Positions 24,973 to 33,994 of a DNA stretch of 43,143 nt are shown here, piece by piece. Made by a program: the position numbers and the translations under genes. Each line of letters begins with the position of its first letter. Within the stretch, counting starts at the first letter, position 1. The stretch covers positions 1 through 43,143 of the forward strand of contig JAQTRC010000021.1 of assembly GCA_028712665.1 (NCBI GenBank), written 5' to 3'. The notes below the pieces were generated by a model. That model did not search any database and had not been told where the DNA came from. It was given only the letters and a program-made list of their open reading frames with translations. Source of the stretch: Desulfuromonadaceae bacterium. Lineage in GTDB: Bacteria > Desulfobacterota > Desulfuromonadia > Geobacterales > Pseudopelobacteraceae.

Positions 24973-26092
24973 TTACTCGACATCTCCTACTGTGCGCCTG
25001 ACTCCCATAAGGTAAGCAACCACGAATTCCTCCAATGAGCCATCCAAAACGGCGTCAGGATTGCCGGATTCCACACCGGTGCGCAGATCTTTAACCATTT
25101 TGTAGGGATGCAAAACGTAAGATCTGATCTGGCTTCCCCAGCCGATATCCTTCTTTTCTGCGGCAATCTCGGATGCCTTTGCGCTCCGCTCCTCCACTTC
25201 GCGTTCGTATAGCTTGGCCCGCAAGACCTTCATGGCGGTACCTCTGTTAGATATCTGGCTCCGTTCGCTTTGGCAGGCAACTACGATACCGGTCGGTATG
25301 TGAGTAATGCGAACAGCCGAATCGGTTGTGTTCACATGTTGCCCCCCTGCTCCGCCGGAGCGGAAAGTGTCTATCCGCAGGTCGACATCACTGATTTTAA
25401 TATCTATCTCATCTTCCTCAATTTCCGGAAAGGCGTACATTGATGCAAAAGAAGTGTGACGCCGTGCATTGCTGTCAAACGGAGAGATGCGCACAAGGCG
25501 GTGGATGCCGGCCTCAGCTTTAAGATAGCCGTAGGCGTATTCACCACTGACGCTTATGGTGGCTGACTTAAGACCGGCCTCATCGCCGGCCTGAAACTCG
25601 GTAATGGTTGTTTTCCACCCCTTCTTCTCGCAATAACGGAGGTACATGCGCAGGATCATCTCGGCCCAATCCTGGGATTCAGTTCCACCGGCGCCAGGGT
25701 TGATGGTTATGAAGCAGGAGTTGCGATCGTGAGGTCCGGAGAGCATGCGCTGGAATTCCGCCGCAGCCACCGCCTGTACCAGACGGTTTGCCATCTCTGC
25801 CGTCTCCGCCAGAGTATCGGCATCCAGAGCCTCCTCCCCCAGCTCAATCATTATACGCAGATCGTCAGCCTGGCGAACAAGGGCATCCCACATCTGGACG
25901 ACCTTTTCCAATGTGGTGCGTTCTTTTATGATCTCCCGTGATTTTCCGGAATCATCCCAGAATCCGGGAGCGGCCATAAGTGATTCGATCTCCAGAATCG
26001 ATTCGCGTTTGGCGTCAATGTCAAAGTGACCCCCGAAGTTTGGCGATCCGCTCTTCACAATCCTGCAATTTTGCTATCTCTTCACGAAACAT
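24973..26092 (-). CDS. prfB: Peptide chain release factor 2 (programmed +1 frameshift)
   Basis: RF2 ends translation at UGA and UAA. The gene is read from ATG 26092 for 23 codons to CTT-TGA (TGA 26021-26023, codon 24), then shifts +1 and continues DIDAKRESILE, giving about 372 residues in all. The product has the ISPFDS anticodon-like motif (SPF) and the GGAGGQHVN catalytic loop. AAGGAG precedes ATG 26092. A naive call starts within the second frame at 26058 and gives a wrong N-terminus. lnt lies 80 nt upstream in the same direction. Confidence 0.96.
26020..26034 (-). promoter_or_regulatory. RF2 autoregulatory +1 frameshift site
   Basis: The mRNA reads GGGGG-UCA-CUU-UGA-C: a Shine-Dalgarno-like G run (26034-26030) three bases before the CUU slippery codon, then UGA and C. 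This matches the classic prfB site, where low RF2 favours the shift. Confidence 0.95.
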
Positions 26093-26172
26093 GGGTCACT
26101 CCTTGTTGATGATATTTTTAGTAAGTTATAAATTGTTTTCTGTGTTCTTCAGGCAGAAAAAATTTGGCTAAC

Positions 26173-27741
26173 TTACTTATCCTGTTTATCAGGGTTACGT
26201 TTAAACCAGGCAATTGCAGCCACCCCCGCCGTCAGCAGAAGGCAGAGCAGAGCCGGGGCATCTCCGATTTTGAGGTAAAGCGATTCTCCATTACCAGGTT
26301 TCACTTCTCCGGTTCGGAAGCCCTCAACGAAAAGGGCGGTCATGCTCCGGATGTGCCCATTCTGGTCGATGATGGCGGAAATTCCGGTGTTGGCGGCGCG
26401 GATCAGTGGCGTGCGGGTCTCGATCGCCCGGAAGGCTGCGATGGAGAGATGCTGGTAGGGGGCCGAGGAACGCCCAAACCAGGCGTCGTTAGTTATTGCC
26501 ACAAGTATTCGCGCGCCTTCTCTCACGTATTTTCTGGCCAGTTCCGGAAAGATTACCTCGTAACAGACCTGCGTGCCAAGTTTTGTGCCCCCCACATCCA
26601 ACGTAACAGCCTGCTGACCGGGGGTAAAGTCACCAATTCCTGCAACTATTTTATTTATGAAAGTAAATATATTCCCCAGTGGCACGTATTCGCCAAAAGG
26701 AACCAGATGCAGCTTGTCTGCGCGTCCAGTCGTTTCACCGGTCGGCGACAGCATGAATGCACTGTTCAGAAATATATTTTTTCCGTTTCGAAGTTCATGG
26801 GCAGGGCTTCCGAGTACAAGGTGCGCATTAAATTCCCTGGTCAGATTTCTGATCCGCTCCGCTTGAAGCAGATCGTCCTGGAAGAAGAACGGCACCGCGC
26901 TCTCCGGCCAGACTATCAGGTCTACACCATCTTTGGCCGCCTCGCGCGTAAGACGTTCGTATACGGCAACAGTCTTATCCCTGAATTCAGGGCTCCATTT
27001 GACATCCTGCGGGATATTGCCCTGTATCAGGGCTACCCGCAACGGTTTGGAACTGTTGGTTGCCGGTTCGTTCAGACGGCTGAAACCATAGAAAAGTGTT
27101 CCGGTGAACAGGATCAGCAGTACCATGGCACTTTTAACCGGATAGGAAATACCTGCTCCGGATACCGCCCGGACTGCGCGGTATAGCACGACATTCGCCA
27201 ACACGACCAGCATGGTGATGCCGTAGACACCCGCAAGGTCCGCAATCTGGATTAACGGCAGGGTCCGAAATTGGGAATGCCCCAACATGGCCCATGGAAA
27301 GCCGGAAAAGAGAAATGAGCGGATTAAATCAAAGGCGACCCAGGCGACCGGCAGGGTAAAGGCGGCCTTGATTCCGACCAGTTCTCCAATACGGGCGATA
27401 CTTGTACTCAATCCATAGAACATTGCCAGCCAGATAACCAGCAGCAGGTAGACCGGAATGCTGACGCCCCAGGGTAGGTGACCGTATTGAGTAAGTACAA
27501 TATTCAGCCAGTACAGGATGAAAGCGTAAGCGGAGATGCCGCAGGTGATGCCGATGCGGAAGGCGGTGCGGGGGGAGCTGTCCTCCAATGCCACCAGCAT
27601 TGGAATCATGGCAATCCATGCCAGAAATGAAAATCCAGGCGTAGGGAAGGAAAGCGCGATCAGGACTCCGGAGGCGATCGACAAAATTCCGCGGCGGTCA
27701 AATATCGGAACAACATATGCGGAGAGCAGGCGGAGTGTCAC
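26173..27741 (-). CDS. lnt: Apolipoprotein N-acyltransferase
   Basis: This 522-residue inner-membrane enzyme adds the third acyl chain to lipoproteins. About seven hydrophobic segments occupy residues 20-220, followed by a nitrilase-like periplasmic domain with the catalytic triad Glu280 (VWPES), Lys343 (ADKLHLVPFGEY) and Cys393 (QVCYE), then NDAWFG and the final membrane helix. All are in the usual order. The start is GTG 27741, which overlaps the TGA stop of the CorC-like gene by 4 nt (GTGA), a sign of translational coupling. The pairing with CorC and YbeY genes is a conserved neighbourhood. Confidence 0.95.
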   Translation of the reverse strand: MTLRLLSAYVVPIFDRRGILSIASGVLIALSFPTPGFSFLAWIAMIPMLVALEDSSPRTAFRIGITCGISAYAFILYWLNIVLTQYGHLPWGVSIPVYLLLVIWLAMFYGLSTSIARIGELVGIKAAFTLPVAWVAFDLIRSFLFSGFPWAMLGHSQFRTLPLIQIADLAGVYGITMLVVLANVVLYRAVRAVSGAGISYPVKSAMVLLILFTGTLFYGFSRLNEPATNSSKPLRVALIQGNIPQDVKWSPEFRDKTVAVYERLTREAAKDGVDLIVWPESAVPFFFQDDLLQAERIRNLTREFNAHLVLGSPAHELRNGKNIFLNSAFMLSPTGETTGRADKLHLVPFGEYVPLGNIFTFINKIVAGIGDFTPGQQAVTLDVGGTKLGTQVCYEVIFPELARKYVREGARILVAITNDAWFGRSSAPYQHLSIAAFRAIETRTPLIRAANTGISAIIDQNGHIRSMTALFVEGFRTGEVKPGNGESLYLKIGDAPALLCLLLTAGVAAIAWFKRNPDKQDK

Positions 27742-28595
27742 TCGTTACCTTGAGCTTCAACGCTTTTAGGGTGCAGATTTTCTATCAATACTGTTTTAAT
27801 CTTCCGTTCGTCGGCATCAATGATGGTATACCGGACCCCCTCGCAACAGACAACATCGCCTGTTACCGGGATCTTGTCGGTCAGGTGGAAAATAAATCCT
27901 CCCACAGAATCGAAGTTGCTCCTTTCGATCACGACACCAAACCGCACTTCCAGCTCTTCGACAGACATACGAGCATCGGCAGTTATTGAACCATCCGGAT
28001 TAGTGGTATAGAGAGCTTCTTCTTTATCATACTCATCCTGGATGTCGCCAACGATTTGCTCAAGCAGGTCTTCAATAGTTATCAGCCCGGACGTGCCTCC
28101 GTACTCGTCTATCACTATTGCAAGGTGAACCCGCTTCCGCTTGAAATCCTGCAGCAATTCTTCAAGATTTTTGGTTTCAGGGATAAAATATGGTTGTCGC
28201 ATCAGAGAGCGGGTCTGTACACGCTCACCTGTGTCTCCCCAGCTTTTAAGAAGATCCTTGGCGTAGAGCAGTCCGATAATGTTATCAATTGTATTTTCAA
28301 AAACCGGTATTCGGGAATGGCCACAGGCGATGATGGTGTTCAGCAGTTCATGAACGGAGGCATCAACAGAAACACAGGCCATCTCGGTACGGGGCACCAT
28401 GATCTCCCGGACTACTGTCGATCCGAGCGAGAAAATGGAGCGGATCATCTCGCTCTCTTCTTCGTTAACCAGTCCCTCTTCTTCGGATGCCTCGATAAAT
28501 TCGTTGATCCCGTCTTCAGTTATTCTTTTCCGGCCGGTCATCAGCCGTCTGGCCATTTCGAAAAAGCCGGACTTTCTATTACTGCCTTCTTCCAC
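27738..28595 (-). CDS. CorC/HlyC-family CBS-domain protein
   Basis: This 285-residue soluble protein has an acidic N-terminal part (EASEEEGLVNEEESEMI), two CBS domains (about 65-190; VPRTEMACVSVDAS, then GHSRIPVFEN and VIDEYGGTSGLITIEDL), and a C-terminal CorC_HlyC domain (about 205-280, with VGGFIFHLTDKIP). It lacks the membrane DUF21 domain of longer relatives. CorC proteins are linked to magnesium/cobalt efflux, though the mechanism is unclear. The start is GTG 28595 with AGGAGG eight bases upstream; the nearby ATG is out of frame. It sits between ybeY and lnt. Confidence 0.88.
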   Translation of the reverse strand: MEEGSNRKSGFFEMARRLMTGRKRITEDGINEFIEASEEEGLVNEEESEMIRSIFSLGSTVVREIMVPRTEMACVSVDASVHELLNTIIACGHSRIPVFENTIDNIIGLLYAKDLLKSWGDTGERVQTRSLMRQPYFIPETKNLEELLQDFKRKRVHLAIVIDEYGGTSGLITIEDLLEQIVGDIQDEYDKEEALYTTNPDGSITADARMSVEELEVRFGVVIERSNFDSVGGFIFHLTDKIPVTGDVVCCEGVRYTIIDADERKIKTVLIENLHPKSVEAQGNE

Positions 28596-28626
28596 TGCAT
28601 TTCCTCCTGCACTTCATAATGCAAAA

Positions 28627-29115
28627 TTAATATGAACAGGTTGGGTTTAGCACCCCTTCCTTTTTCAGAGTTTTAAAAATCTCCCGCTCCTTTTGTTCCA
28701 TTTTTCTTGCGGCGGTTTCTCCACTCCGTTCGTGGTCGTAGCCGCAGAGGTGCAGGACACCGTGAAGAAGAAGGAACGCAATCCGTTCGAAAAAATCCAT
28801 TCCCCCCTCTTCAGCCTCCCTTGCGGCAGTATCGGCGGAGATTATTATATCCCCCATCGCATGTGGGTTTATGCCGGAGCAGTCACCCTCCTGCAGCGAG
28901 AACGAAATCACGTTAGTCGGTTTGTCCCTCCCCAGGAACTCACGGTTAATGGCGCGAATTGAACGATCTCCGACAATCGAGATTGAAAGCTCCGTATCGT
29001 CAGGACATCCCAAGGCGCTTAATATCGCCACTGCCGTCGTTTTTAAGAACCTTGTTGATATGGGATATTTTCTCTGACGGTTGTTCAGAAGAATCTGCAC
29101 TCTGACTCTCTCCAT
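28627..29115 (-). CDS. ybeY: Endoribonuclease/rRNA maturation factor YbeY
   Basis: This 162-residue protein has the YbeY zinc motif HGVLHLCGYDHE (His118, His122, His128), an ELSISIVGD strand, the NREFLGRDKPTNVISF segment and GDIIISADTA. It works in 16S rRNA 3'-end processing and 70S quality control. The N-terminus (VQILLNNRQ, then ILSALGCP) fits the family, so ATG 29115 is accepted even though it lies 116 nt inside the 3' end of the upstream gene and has no clear ribosome site. Coupled translation from the upstream gene is likely. Confidence 0.93.
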   Translation of the reverse strand: MERVRVQILLNNRQRKYPISTRFLKTTAVAILSALGCPDDTELSISIVGDRSIRAINREFLGRDKPTNVISFSLQEGDCSGINPHAMGDIIISADTAAREAEEGGMDFFERIAFLLLHGVLHLCGYDHERSGETAARKMEQKEREIFKTLKKEGVLNPTCSY

Positions 29116-31450
29116 TTTCGGGTTTTATTTGGTGAGTGACGGAAATTCCGGAACGGCTCTTTTTTGTACCCCCGCCCTTATGCACCGGCTCTGGATAATC
29201 AATTCGATGGTGGAATATGCCGTTCAGGACGCGGTTAAAACTCTTGGCGATTTCATGCAGATTGTGGAGAGTCAATTCACATTCGTCCAACTGCCCATCG
29301 ATAAAGATATTGTTAATGAGCTTTTGGACCATCCCCTGGATTCGGTCTGGAGTCGGATTGATGAGAGTGCGTGACGCTGCTTCGACACAGTCGGCCAGCA
29401 TGACAATGCCCGCCTCGCGTGTCTGGGGTTTGGGGCCCGGATAGCGGAAATCCGTCTCCTCAATTGGTTGATCGCCGGCGCCCACCTGTGACTTGGCCCG
29501 TTCATAAAAAAACTTGATCAGTGCAGTGCCGTGGTGCTGACGGATTATGTCTACAATCGGTTGACCCAGTCTTTTTTCTCGCGCCAGTTCGGCCCCTTCC
29601 TTGATGTGTGATATCAGTATCAGAGCGCTCATGCTTGGAGCCAATTTGTCGTGCCGGTTTTCCACGCCACCCTGGTTTTCGATGAAATATTGAGGTTTGG
29701 AGGCCTTGCCGATATCATGGTAGTAGGCGGCTACCCGCGCCAATAGCGGGTTGGCACTGATCGACTCGGCGGCGGCCTCTACAAGATTCCCTACGATTAC
29801 ACTGTGATGATAGGTGCCGGGAGCTTTAACCATAAGCTCTCTCAGTATTGGGGTATTTAAATTGGCCAGTTCCAGCAGTTTTATGTCGGTCGTATATTGA
29901 AAAAGCGTCTCGATGACAGGGATTAATCCTGATACCAGCCCTGCGCTGATGATGCCGCCCGCGATGGCAAACAGAGCGACATAGACGGACTGCATGGTGA
30001 AAAGCGAGTTATTGAATGTCTGAAATGAAAGCTCCATCGCGAGGCTGACGACTGAATTTTTAAGGCCGGCGGCATAGATGGTGCTGCGGCTGGTACAGTG
30101 GCGGACACCGTGAGCCCCGACTATTCCACCTAGCATTGCATAGGTGACTACCATCATATTGCTGTCAAACATTATTCCGAGCAGCGGGGCCGTAATTGCA
30201 CAGCAGACAAGCGCCACCTCAGAGTTGATGAAGATACGCACCGTCATGGCGCCGGCGGCAAATGGAAAGAGGTAGAAGTAGTTCGCGGGTTCAATGGCAG
30301 GGTAGACGGCTCCGATGTTGTGCGTTATCAGGAGGGCCGTCTTGAATACAAAAAAACTGCTGACTATCAGAAGGGAGATTATCAGAATATCTTTGTTGGA
30401 AGGGTTGAATTTACGGATGTTCTTGCAGGCAAAGCGGTACGGAAAATAGAAAAGCACAACTATCAGTGAAAAAATGCCGACGGAAGAGAAGAGGCGGCTT
30501 CCATCATGTTTTCGCCCGAATATTGTGTTGAGCTTATGGGCCTGATCGGAACTGATCCGTTCGCCAACCCTTGCAATCATCTCACCTTTTTGAACCTTGA
30601 ACATTATCGGCCGCACGGCATCCATGGCCGTTTTAGCCCGTGACTCCGATGCCTCTCGATTGTAAAAAAGATTCGGCAACAGAATTCGGGTTATTATTGA
30701 AGCGAGTACGCTGCTATCCGAAGACGTTGAGAGGCCGTTGAATTTCCATGCTAAAACGGTGCTTCTCGCTCTTTCAATCTCAATAATGCCTGTTGATGAG
30801 TCCGCAGAGCCGACCAGTGCGCCGTTGTTGTCAATAATCTCCATCCCGCGCCTGGAATCGGTAACAAAAACTTTGCTGTCCAGAACTATTTTGTGCTGAT
30901 ACAAATCGGTCAGCAGTCTGGTACAATCTTTCAGGAACTCCTGGTCCGATTTTATTCTGACCAAAGCGTGAATGTCGTTGGCGTTCAGTTCCGTGTCTAG
31001 AACAGGCACCAGTAATTTGCGCCACTCGTCACTGCTTATTGTCTGTTTCGACTCCTTCTCCGCCCGGATTCTATTCAGAGCCTCTGCCAGTTTGTCAACA
31101 ATGTATGTCGGAACCCGTTTGTTCAGGTTGTAGATGACAGGAGCGCTATTGCCTGCTTCCTTGCGACGCTGTTCGGTCAGAGCGCGATCTTCAATCAGGT
31201 ATTCCTGAGTGGCTCGGAAATCCGAAGTTGCAATATTGCCCGGTTTGAACTCCGTCTCTGAAAACTGCTGTTTAGGTAGTACGAGAATGGTAAGGAAGAG
31301 GGCGGTGGAGATCAGCAGAATAAGCCGGTTGCGACGGGCTGTCTCCGGATTTGAAAACCTCTTGATAAGGGCATCGAGGAGGTTTGACCCAACCCTGCTC
31401 AGGTGGGCCAGGGTGTTTTGATCCTGATTGCTGCTTGATTGTTCAGGCAT
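29000..31450 (-). CDS. 7TM-HD family membrane phosphohydrolase (PgpH-like)
   Basis: This 816-residue protein has one N-terminal transmembrane segment (about 43-59), a large extracytoplasmic 7TMR-HDED domain (about 60-300), seven membrane helices (about 320-510) and a cytoplasmic HD domain with YYHDIGKASKPQYF and RQHHGT. Listeria PgpH with this architecture hydrolyses cyclic di-AMP; that activity is inferred here. After the usual end (NLHEIAKSFNRVLNGIFHH) there is a further disordered, Ser/Lys/Glu-rich tail that overlaps ybeY by 116 nt. It is followed by ybeY, the CorC-like gene and lnt. The phoH gene often found upstream is absent; xerD is there instead, beyond a palindromic repeat. The start ATG has no strong ribosome site. 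Confidence 0.88.
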   Translation of the reverse strand: MPEQSSSNQDQNTLAHLSRVGSNLLDALIKRFSNPETARRNRLILLISTALFLTILVLPKQQFSETEFKPGNIATSDFRATQEYLIEDRALTEQRRKEAGNSAPVIYNLNKRVPTYIVDKLAEALNRIRAEKESKQTISSDEWRKLLVPVLDTELNANDIHALVRIKSDQEFLKDCTRLLTDLYQHKIVLDSKVFVTDSRRGMEIIDNNGALVGSADSSTGIIEIERARSTVLAWKFNGLSTSSDSSVLASIITRILLPNLFYNREASESRAKTAMDAVRPIMFKVQKGEMIARVGERISSDQAHKLNTIFGRKHDGSRLFSSVGIFSLIVVLFYFPYRFACKNIRKFNPSNKDILIISLLIVSSFFVFKTALLITHNIGAVYPAIEPANYFYLFPFAAGAMTVRIFINSEVALVCCAITAPLLGIMFDSNMMVVTYAMLGGIVGAHGVRHCTSRSTIYAAGLKNSVVSLAMELSFQTFNNSLFTMQSVYVALFAIAGGIISAGLVSGLIPVIETLFQYTTDIKLLELANLNTPILRELMVKAPGTYHHSVIVGNLVEAAAESISANPLLARVAAYYHDIGKASKPQYFIENQGGVENRHDKLAPSMSALILISHIKEGAELAREKRLGQPIVDIIRQHHGTALIKFFYERAKSQVGAGDQPIEETDFRYPGPKPQTREAGIVMLADCVEAASRTLINPTPDRIQGMVQKLINNIFIDGQLDECELTLHNLHEIAKSFNRVLNGIFHHRIDYPEPVHKGGGTKKSRSGISVTHQIKPENGESQSADSSEQPSEKISHINKVLKNDGSGDIKRLGMS

Positions 31451-31556
31451 AGTTCGAGTTGTGCCATTGGTGCGTAAGTATTTGAAATAAAATCCAGATA
31501 TAGTCCGATTTCAAAAATGTGTCAATAAAACTATCGACAATCGGGTGACGTGTAGT

Positions 31557-31681
31557 ATCCCGGTTTCAAATAAAGGATGAAATCAAGGCGGCGAGGATGA
31601 GGCGACGGAAGCGTACTACAAAGTACGCTGAGGAGCCGAAGACGAGCCAACGAAGATAGCGCCTTGATTTGAAACCGGGAT
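31557..31681. repeat. 125-bp palindromic intergenic element
   Basis: TCCCGGTTTCAAAT at the left end and ATTTGAAACCGGGA at the right end are exact inverted arms. ATCAAGGCG/CGCCTTGAT and the central GCGTACT-acaa-AGTACGC add nested pairing. It runs to the last base of the xerD stop codon. The flanking 31451-31556 shows no gene. Confidence 0.8.
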
Positions 31682-32568
31682 CAGCCGCGGGGATGTATCT
31701 GCTGATGCAGTCTCTTAAGGCGTTCACGGGTAACGTGGGTGTAAATCTGGGTAGTGGCGAGATCGGCATGTCCCAGCATGATCTGAACGCTCCGCAGATC
31801 GGCTCCGTTTTCCAGCAGATGGGTGGCAAAAGAGTGCCGTAGCGTGTGTGGTGAGATATTTTTCCGGATGGCCGCAATTAATGCACGTTTCTTGATGATA
31901 TTCCAGAAAGCCTGACGGCTCATTGCTCCTCCCAGGCGGGAAAGAAAAAAGTACGGAATCTGTCGCAACGGATCCAGCCTCTGTCGAACCGAGTCAAGGT
32001 AGACGGTTGCCCGTACGCGGGCCGACTCACCGATCGGCACCAGACGTTCCTTGCTCCCCTTTCCGAACGTCATCAGATATCCGGAATCAAGATTGACTTC
32101 CCGCAGTTTGAGATTAACCAGCTCGGACACCCGCAAACCGGTAGCGTAAAGCAACTCAAGCATCGCGAGGTCACGCAGGTCTTCATCCCGCTCCCCGATA
32201 CAGGCGGAAAACAGGGCATCGACCTCCTGCAGATCCAGAAATTGCGGCAGTTTATGCAGCGTGCGCGGCGCTTCTATTATTGTGGCTGGATTGCAGTCAG
32301 CGTAGTTTTCTATCATCAGGAATTTGTGGAACATCCGGATGGATGAGAGGCAGCGGGCACGGCTTCGCGGTCCGATTTTCAGTTTCTGCAGGGTGCCCAT
32401 GAAAGCTGCAATATCAGTTGGAGCAACCTCGGCTGGCGCTTGTCGCCCGGACTTCTCAAGAAAATCCAGATATCGTGCAAGATCCCGGCTGTAGGCGCTC
32501 TGAGTGTTGATCGAGAGCCCTTTTTCCACGGTAAGGTAGGATATGAAGAGGTCGAGGTAGTCGTTCAT
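31681..32568 (-). CDS. xerD: Site-specific tyrosine recombinase XerD
   Basis: This 295-residue recombinase resolves chromosome dimers at dif with XerC. All catalytic residues are visible: Arg146 (GLRVSEL), Lys170 (FGKGSKERL), His241 and Arg244 (PHTLRHSFATHLL), His267 (LGHADL) and the nucleophile Tyr276 (IYTHV). The core-binding SAM-like domain is residues 1-90. The C-terminus LKRLHQQIHPRG favours XerD over XerC. ATG at 32568 is chosen because it gives the XerD-length N-terminus; the longer frame to 32616 does not. No attachment site or phage gene is nearby, so this is the housekeeping recombinase, not a mobile-element integrase. Confidence 0.92.
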   Translation of the reverse strand: MNDYLDLFISYLTVEKGLSINTQSAYSRDLARYLDFLEKSGRQAPAEVAPTDIAAFMGTLQKLKIGPRSRARCLSSIRMFHKFLMIENYADCNPATIIEAPRTLHKLPQFLDLQEVDALFSACIGERDEDLRDLAMLELLYATGLRVSELVNLKLREVNLDSGYLMTFGKGSKERLVPIGESARVRATVYLDSVRQRLDPLRQIPYFFLSRLGGAMSRQAFWNIIKKRALIAAIRKNISPHTLRHSFATHLLENGADLRSVQIMLGHADLATTQIYTHVTRERLKRLHQQIHPRG

Positions 32569-32690
32569 TTTGATTCCGCGCTCTTGTTTAGCACTCCGGA
32601 AAATATGTACTTGCAAATCATCAACATGGTTATATAGTTATAATCAGATGGCATTTGATATTAATAGACGATTCGAAAGGAGTGGTAATT

Positions 32691-32903
32691 ATGCAATGTC
32701 CCGTTTGCAAAAATAGCGAAAACATTCAAACTAAACTTCATGTCGACCAGTTCGACGAAAGCCTTGAAACGTGCCCGGTTTGCGGCACTACATGGTCGGT
32801 TAATCACGGTCTGGTTGAAATTGTTAAAGATTCTCAGCCAAAGTCGTTCCTTCAGGGGATATCGGAAAGTGTAGAGAATGACGATTATAACAAGACAGAT
32901 TAA
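32691..32903 (+). CDS. Small zinc-ribbon protein (two CxxC)
   Basis: This 70-residue protein starts MQCPVCKN and has a second pair in CPVCGTTW, a classic two-CxxC zinc-ribbon knuckle. After it comes an acidic, Ser/Asp-rich tail. AAGGAG precedes ATG 32691 at ideal distance, which decides the start over an upstream frame opening at 32655. Its partner is unknown. It is convergent with the nucleoside-recognition membrane protein gene. Confidence 0.75.
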   Translation: MQCPVCKNSENIQTKLHVDQFDESLETCPVCGTTWSVNHGLVEIVKDSQPKSFLQGISESVENDDYNKTD

Positions 32904-32962
32904 TAACAGCAGGCATCTCGCATCGCTCGGCAAAGCCGCGGGATTATTCGCGCAGCCGCCCA

Positions 32963-33901
32963 TCAGAAAATCAGAAGATGAAGTGCCCCTCGAAAAATTA
33001 TTCCAACCGCAGCCCCGGCTATGGCCGGTCTGACAACCGAAGTCGAGCGTGCACCGGCCGAAATCAGAACGGCGATGCCCACTATATCGCAGGGATTTAT
33101 GATAAGGCCGGCCATCCGGTTCAGTTCCTGAACTGTGATGGCCCCCTCTTTCACAAGATTGAGAGTGACTCCCATCATGGCGGTTCCACCGGCCAGATAT
33201 TTGGTCGCAATCGGAAGCACTGCAACCGCCGGGAAGCCGATCAGACCGAAGAGCGGCCTTAGTAAAGTCTCAAGCCCGGCAATAGCGCCGGTGGCCTTGA
33301 GGAGATTCACAACAAAAATTGCCAGAACCAGCATTGGAATAGCGCCGAGGATGACCTGTAATGCCTCCTGCCCGCCGCGGACCATCAGATTGAGTATCGA
33401 ACTTTTGCGGTCATTGTCCGGAGTTGCGGCAAATTCGGCGGCACCATGATTTCCCTCTTCAACCGACCGGGCAAAGACGTAATACGTCAGGGCTGCCGCC
33501 ACCAAGCCTCCGGCGAGGGATGTAGCAATTATGACGCCGAGGTTCAGGCCGACCACTGTCAGAGGAAAGACCGCGTTGGCCTGGGACATTGTGAAGAGCA
33601 TGGCCAGCGTCGCGGCGATACGCCTCCTCGCAGTACCATCCTTCTCCATGATCGTAAGTGTGGCGAGCGGGGCGGCGAAGCTGACCAACAGCAGCTGCAG
33701 GATGGCAAAAACACCGGCTCCCGGAATCCCGAACAGTTTCAGCAGAGGCGTCAGACCTTTGGCGACCAGCGCCAGGAATCCCTTGGCCTCTACTACCTTC
33801 ATCAGCGCCATCATGATGACCAGAACCGGCAGCAACACGTAGAGCGCCAGGTCCAGGGCGGATTTTCCGGATAACAGTACAATCTTTATGAATTCTTCCA
33901 A
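32963..33901 (-). CDS. Nucleoside-recognition (Gate) domain membrane protein
   Basis: This 312-residue protein has about eight hydrophobic segments and two Gate/nucleoside-recognition-like halves (residues about 10-140 and 170-310). Landmarks are GLTPLLKLFGIPG, then FGLIGFPAVAVLPIATKYLAGGTAMMGV and NPCDIVGIAVLISAG. Such proteins are related to the SpmA/SpmB and FeoB-type gate domains; the transported solute is unknown. The start is TTG 33901, backed by a strong GAGGTGA ribosome site. It is transcribed leftward after glnD with a 93-nt gap containing a weak GC hairpin (33922-33941). Confidence 0.82.
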   Translation of the reverse strand: MEEFIKIVLLSGKSALDLALYVLLPVLVIMMALMKVVEAKGFLALVAKGLTPLLKLFGIPGAGVFAILQLLLVSFAAPLATLTIMEKDGTARRRIAATLAMLFTMSQANAVFPLTVVGLNLGVIIATSLAGGLVAAALTYYVFARSVEEGNHGAAEFAATPDNDRKSSILNLMVRGGQEALQVILGAIPMLVLAIFVVNLLKATGAIAGLETLLRPLFGLIGFPAVAVLPIATKYLAGGTAMMGVTLNLVKEGAITVQELNRMAGLIINPCDIVGIAVLISAGARSTSVVRPAIAGAAVGIIFRGALHLLIF

Positions 33902-33994
33902 AATATCACCTCTTCAAAAGACGGGCGCGGCAAGCAGCGCCCCTACGAACCTTCAGCCTTCAGCCTTTTTTCACATTCATCCCTCATCGGTTTT

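Noticed and set aside
31681..32568. Tyrosine recombinase as a sign of an integrated element
   Set aside because: Sequence and C-terminal signature fit housekeeping XerD, and there are no phage genes, direct repeats or tRNA ends next to it.
33922..33948. GC-rich hairpin between glnD and the Gate-domain gene as a terminator
   Set aside because: The stem is short and only four T residues follow at a distance. It looks more like a decayed copy of the GTAGGGGCG palindrome.
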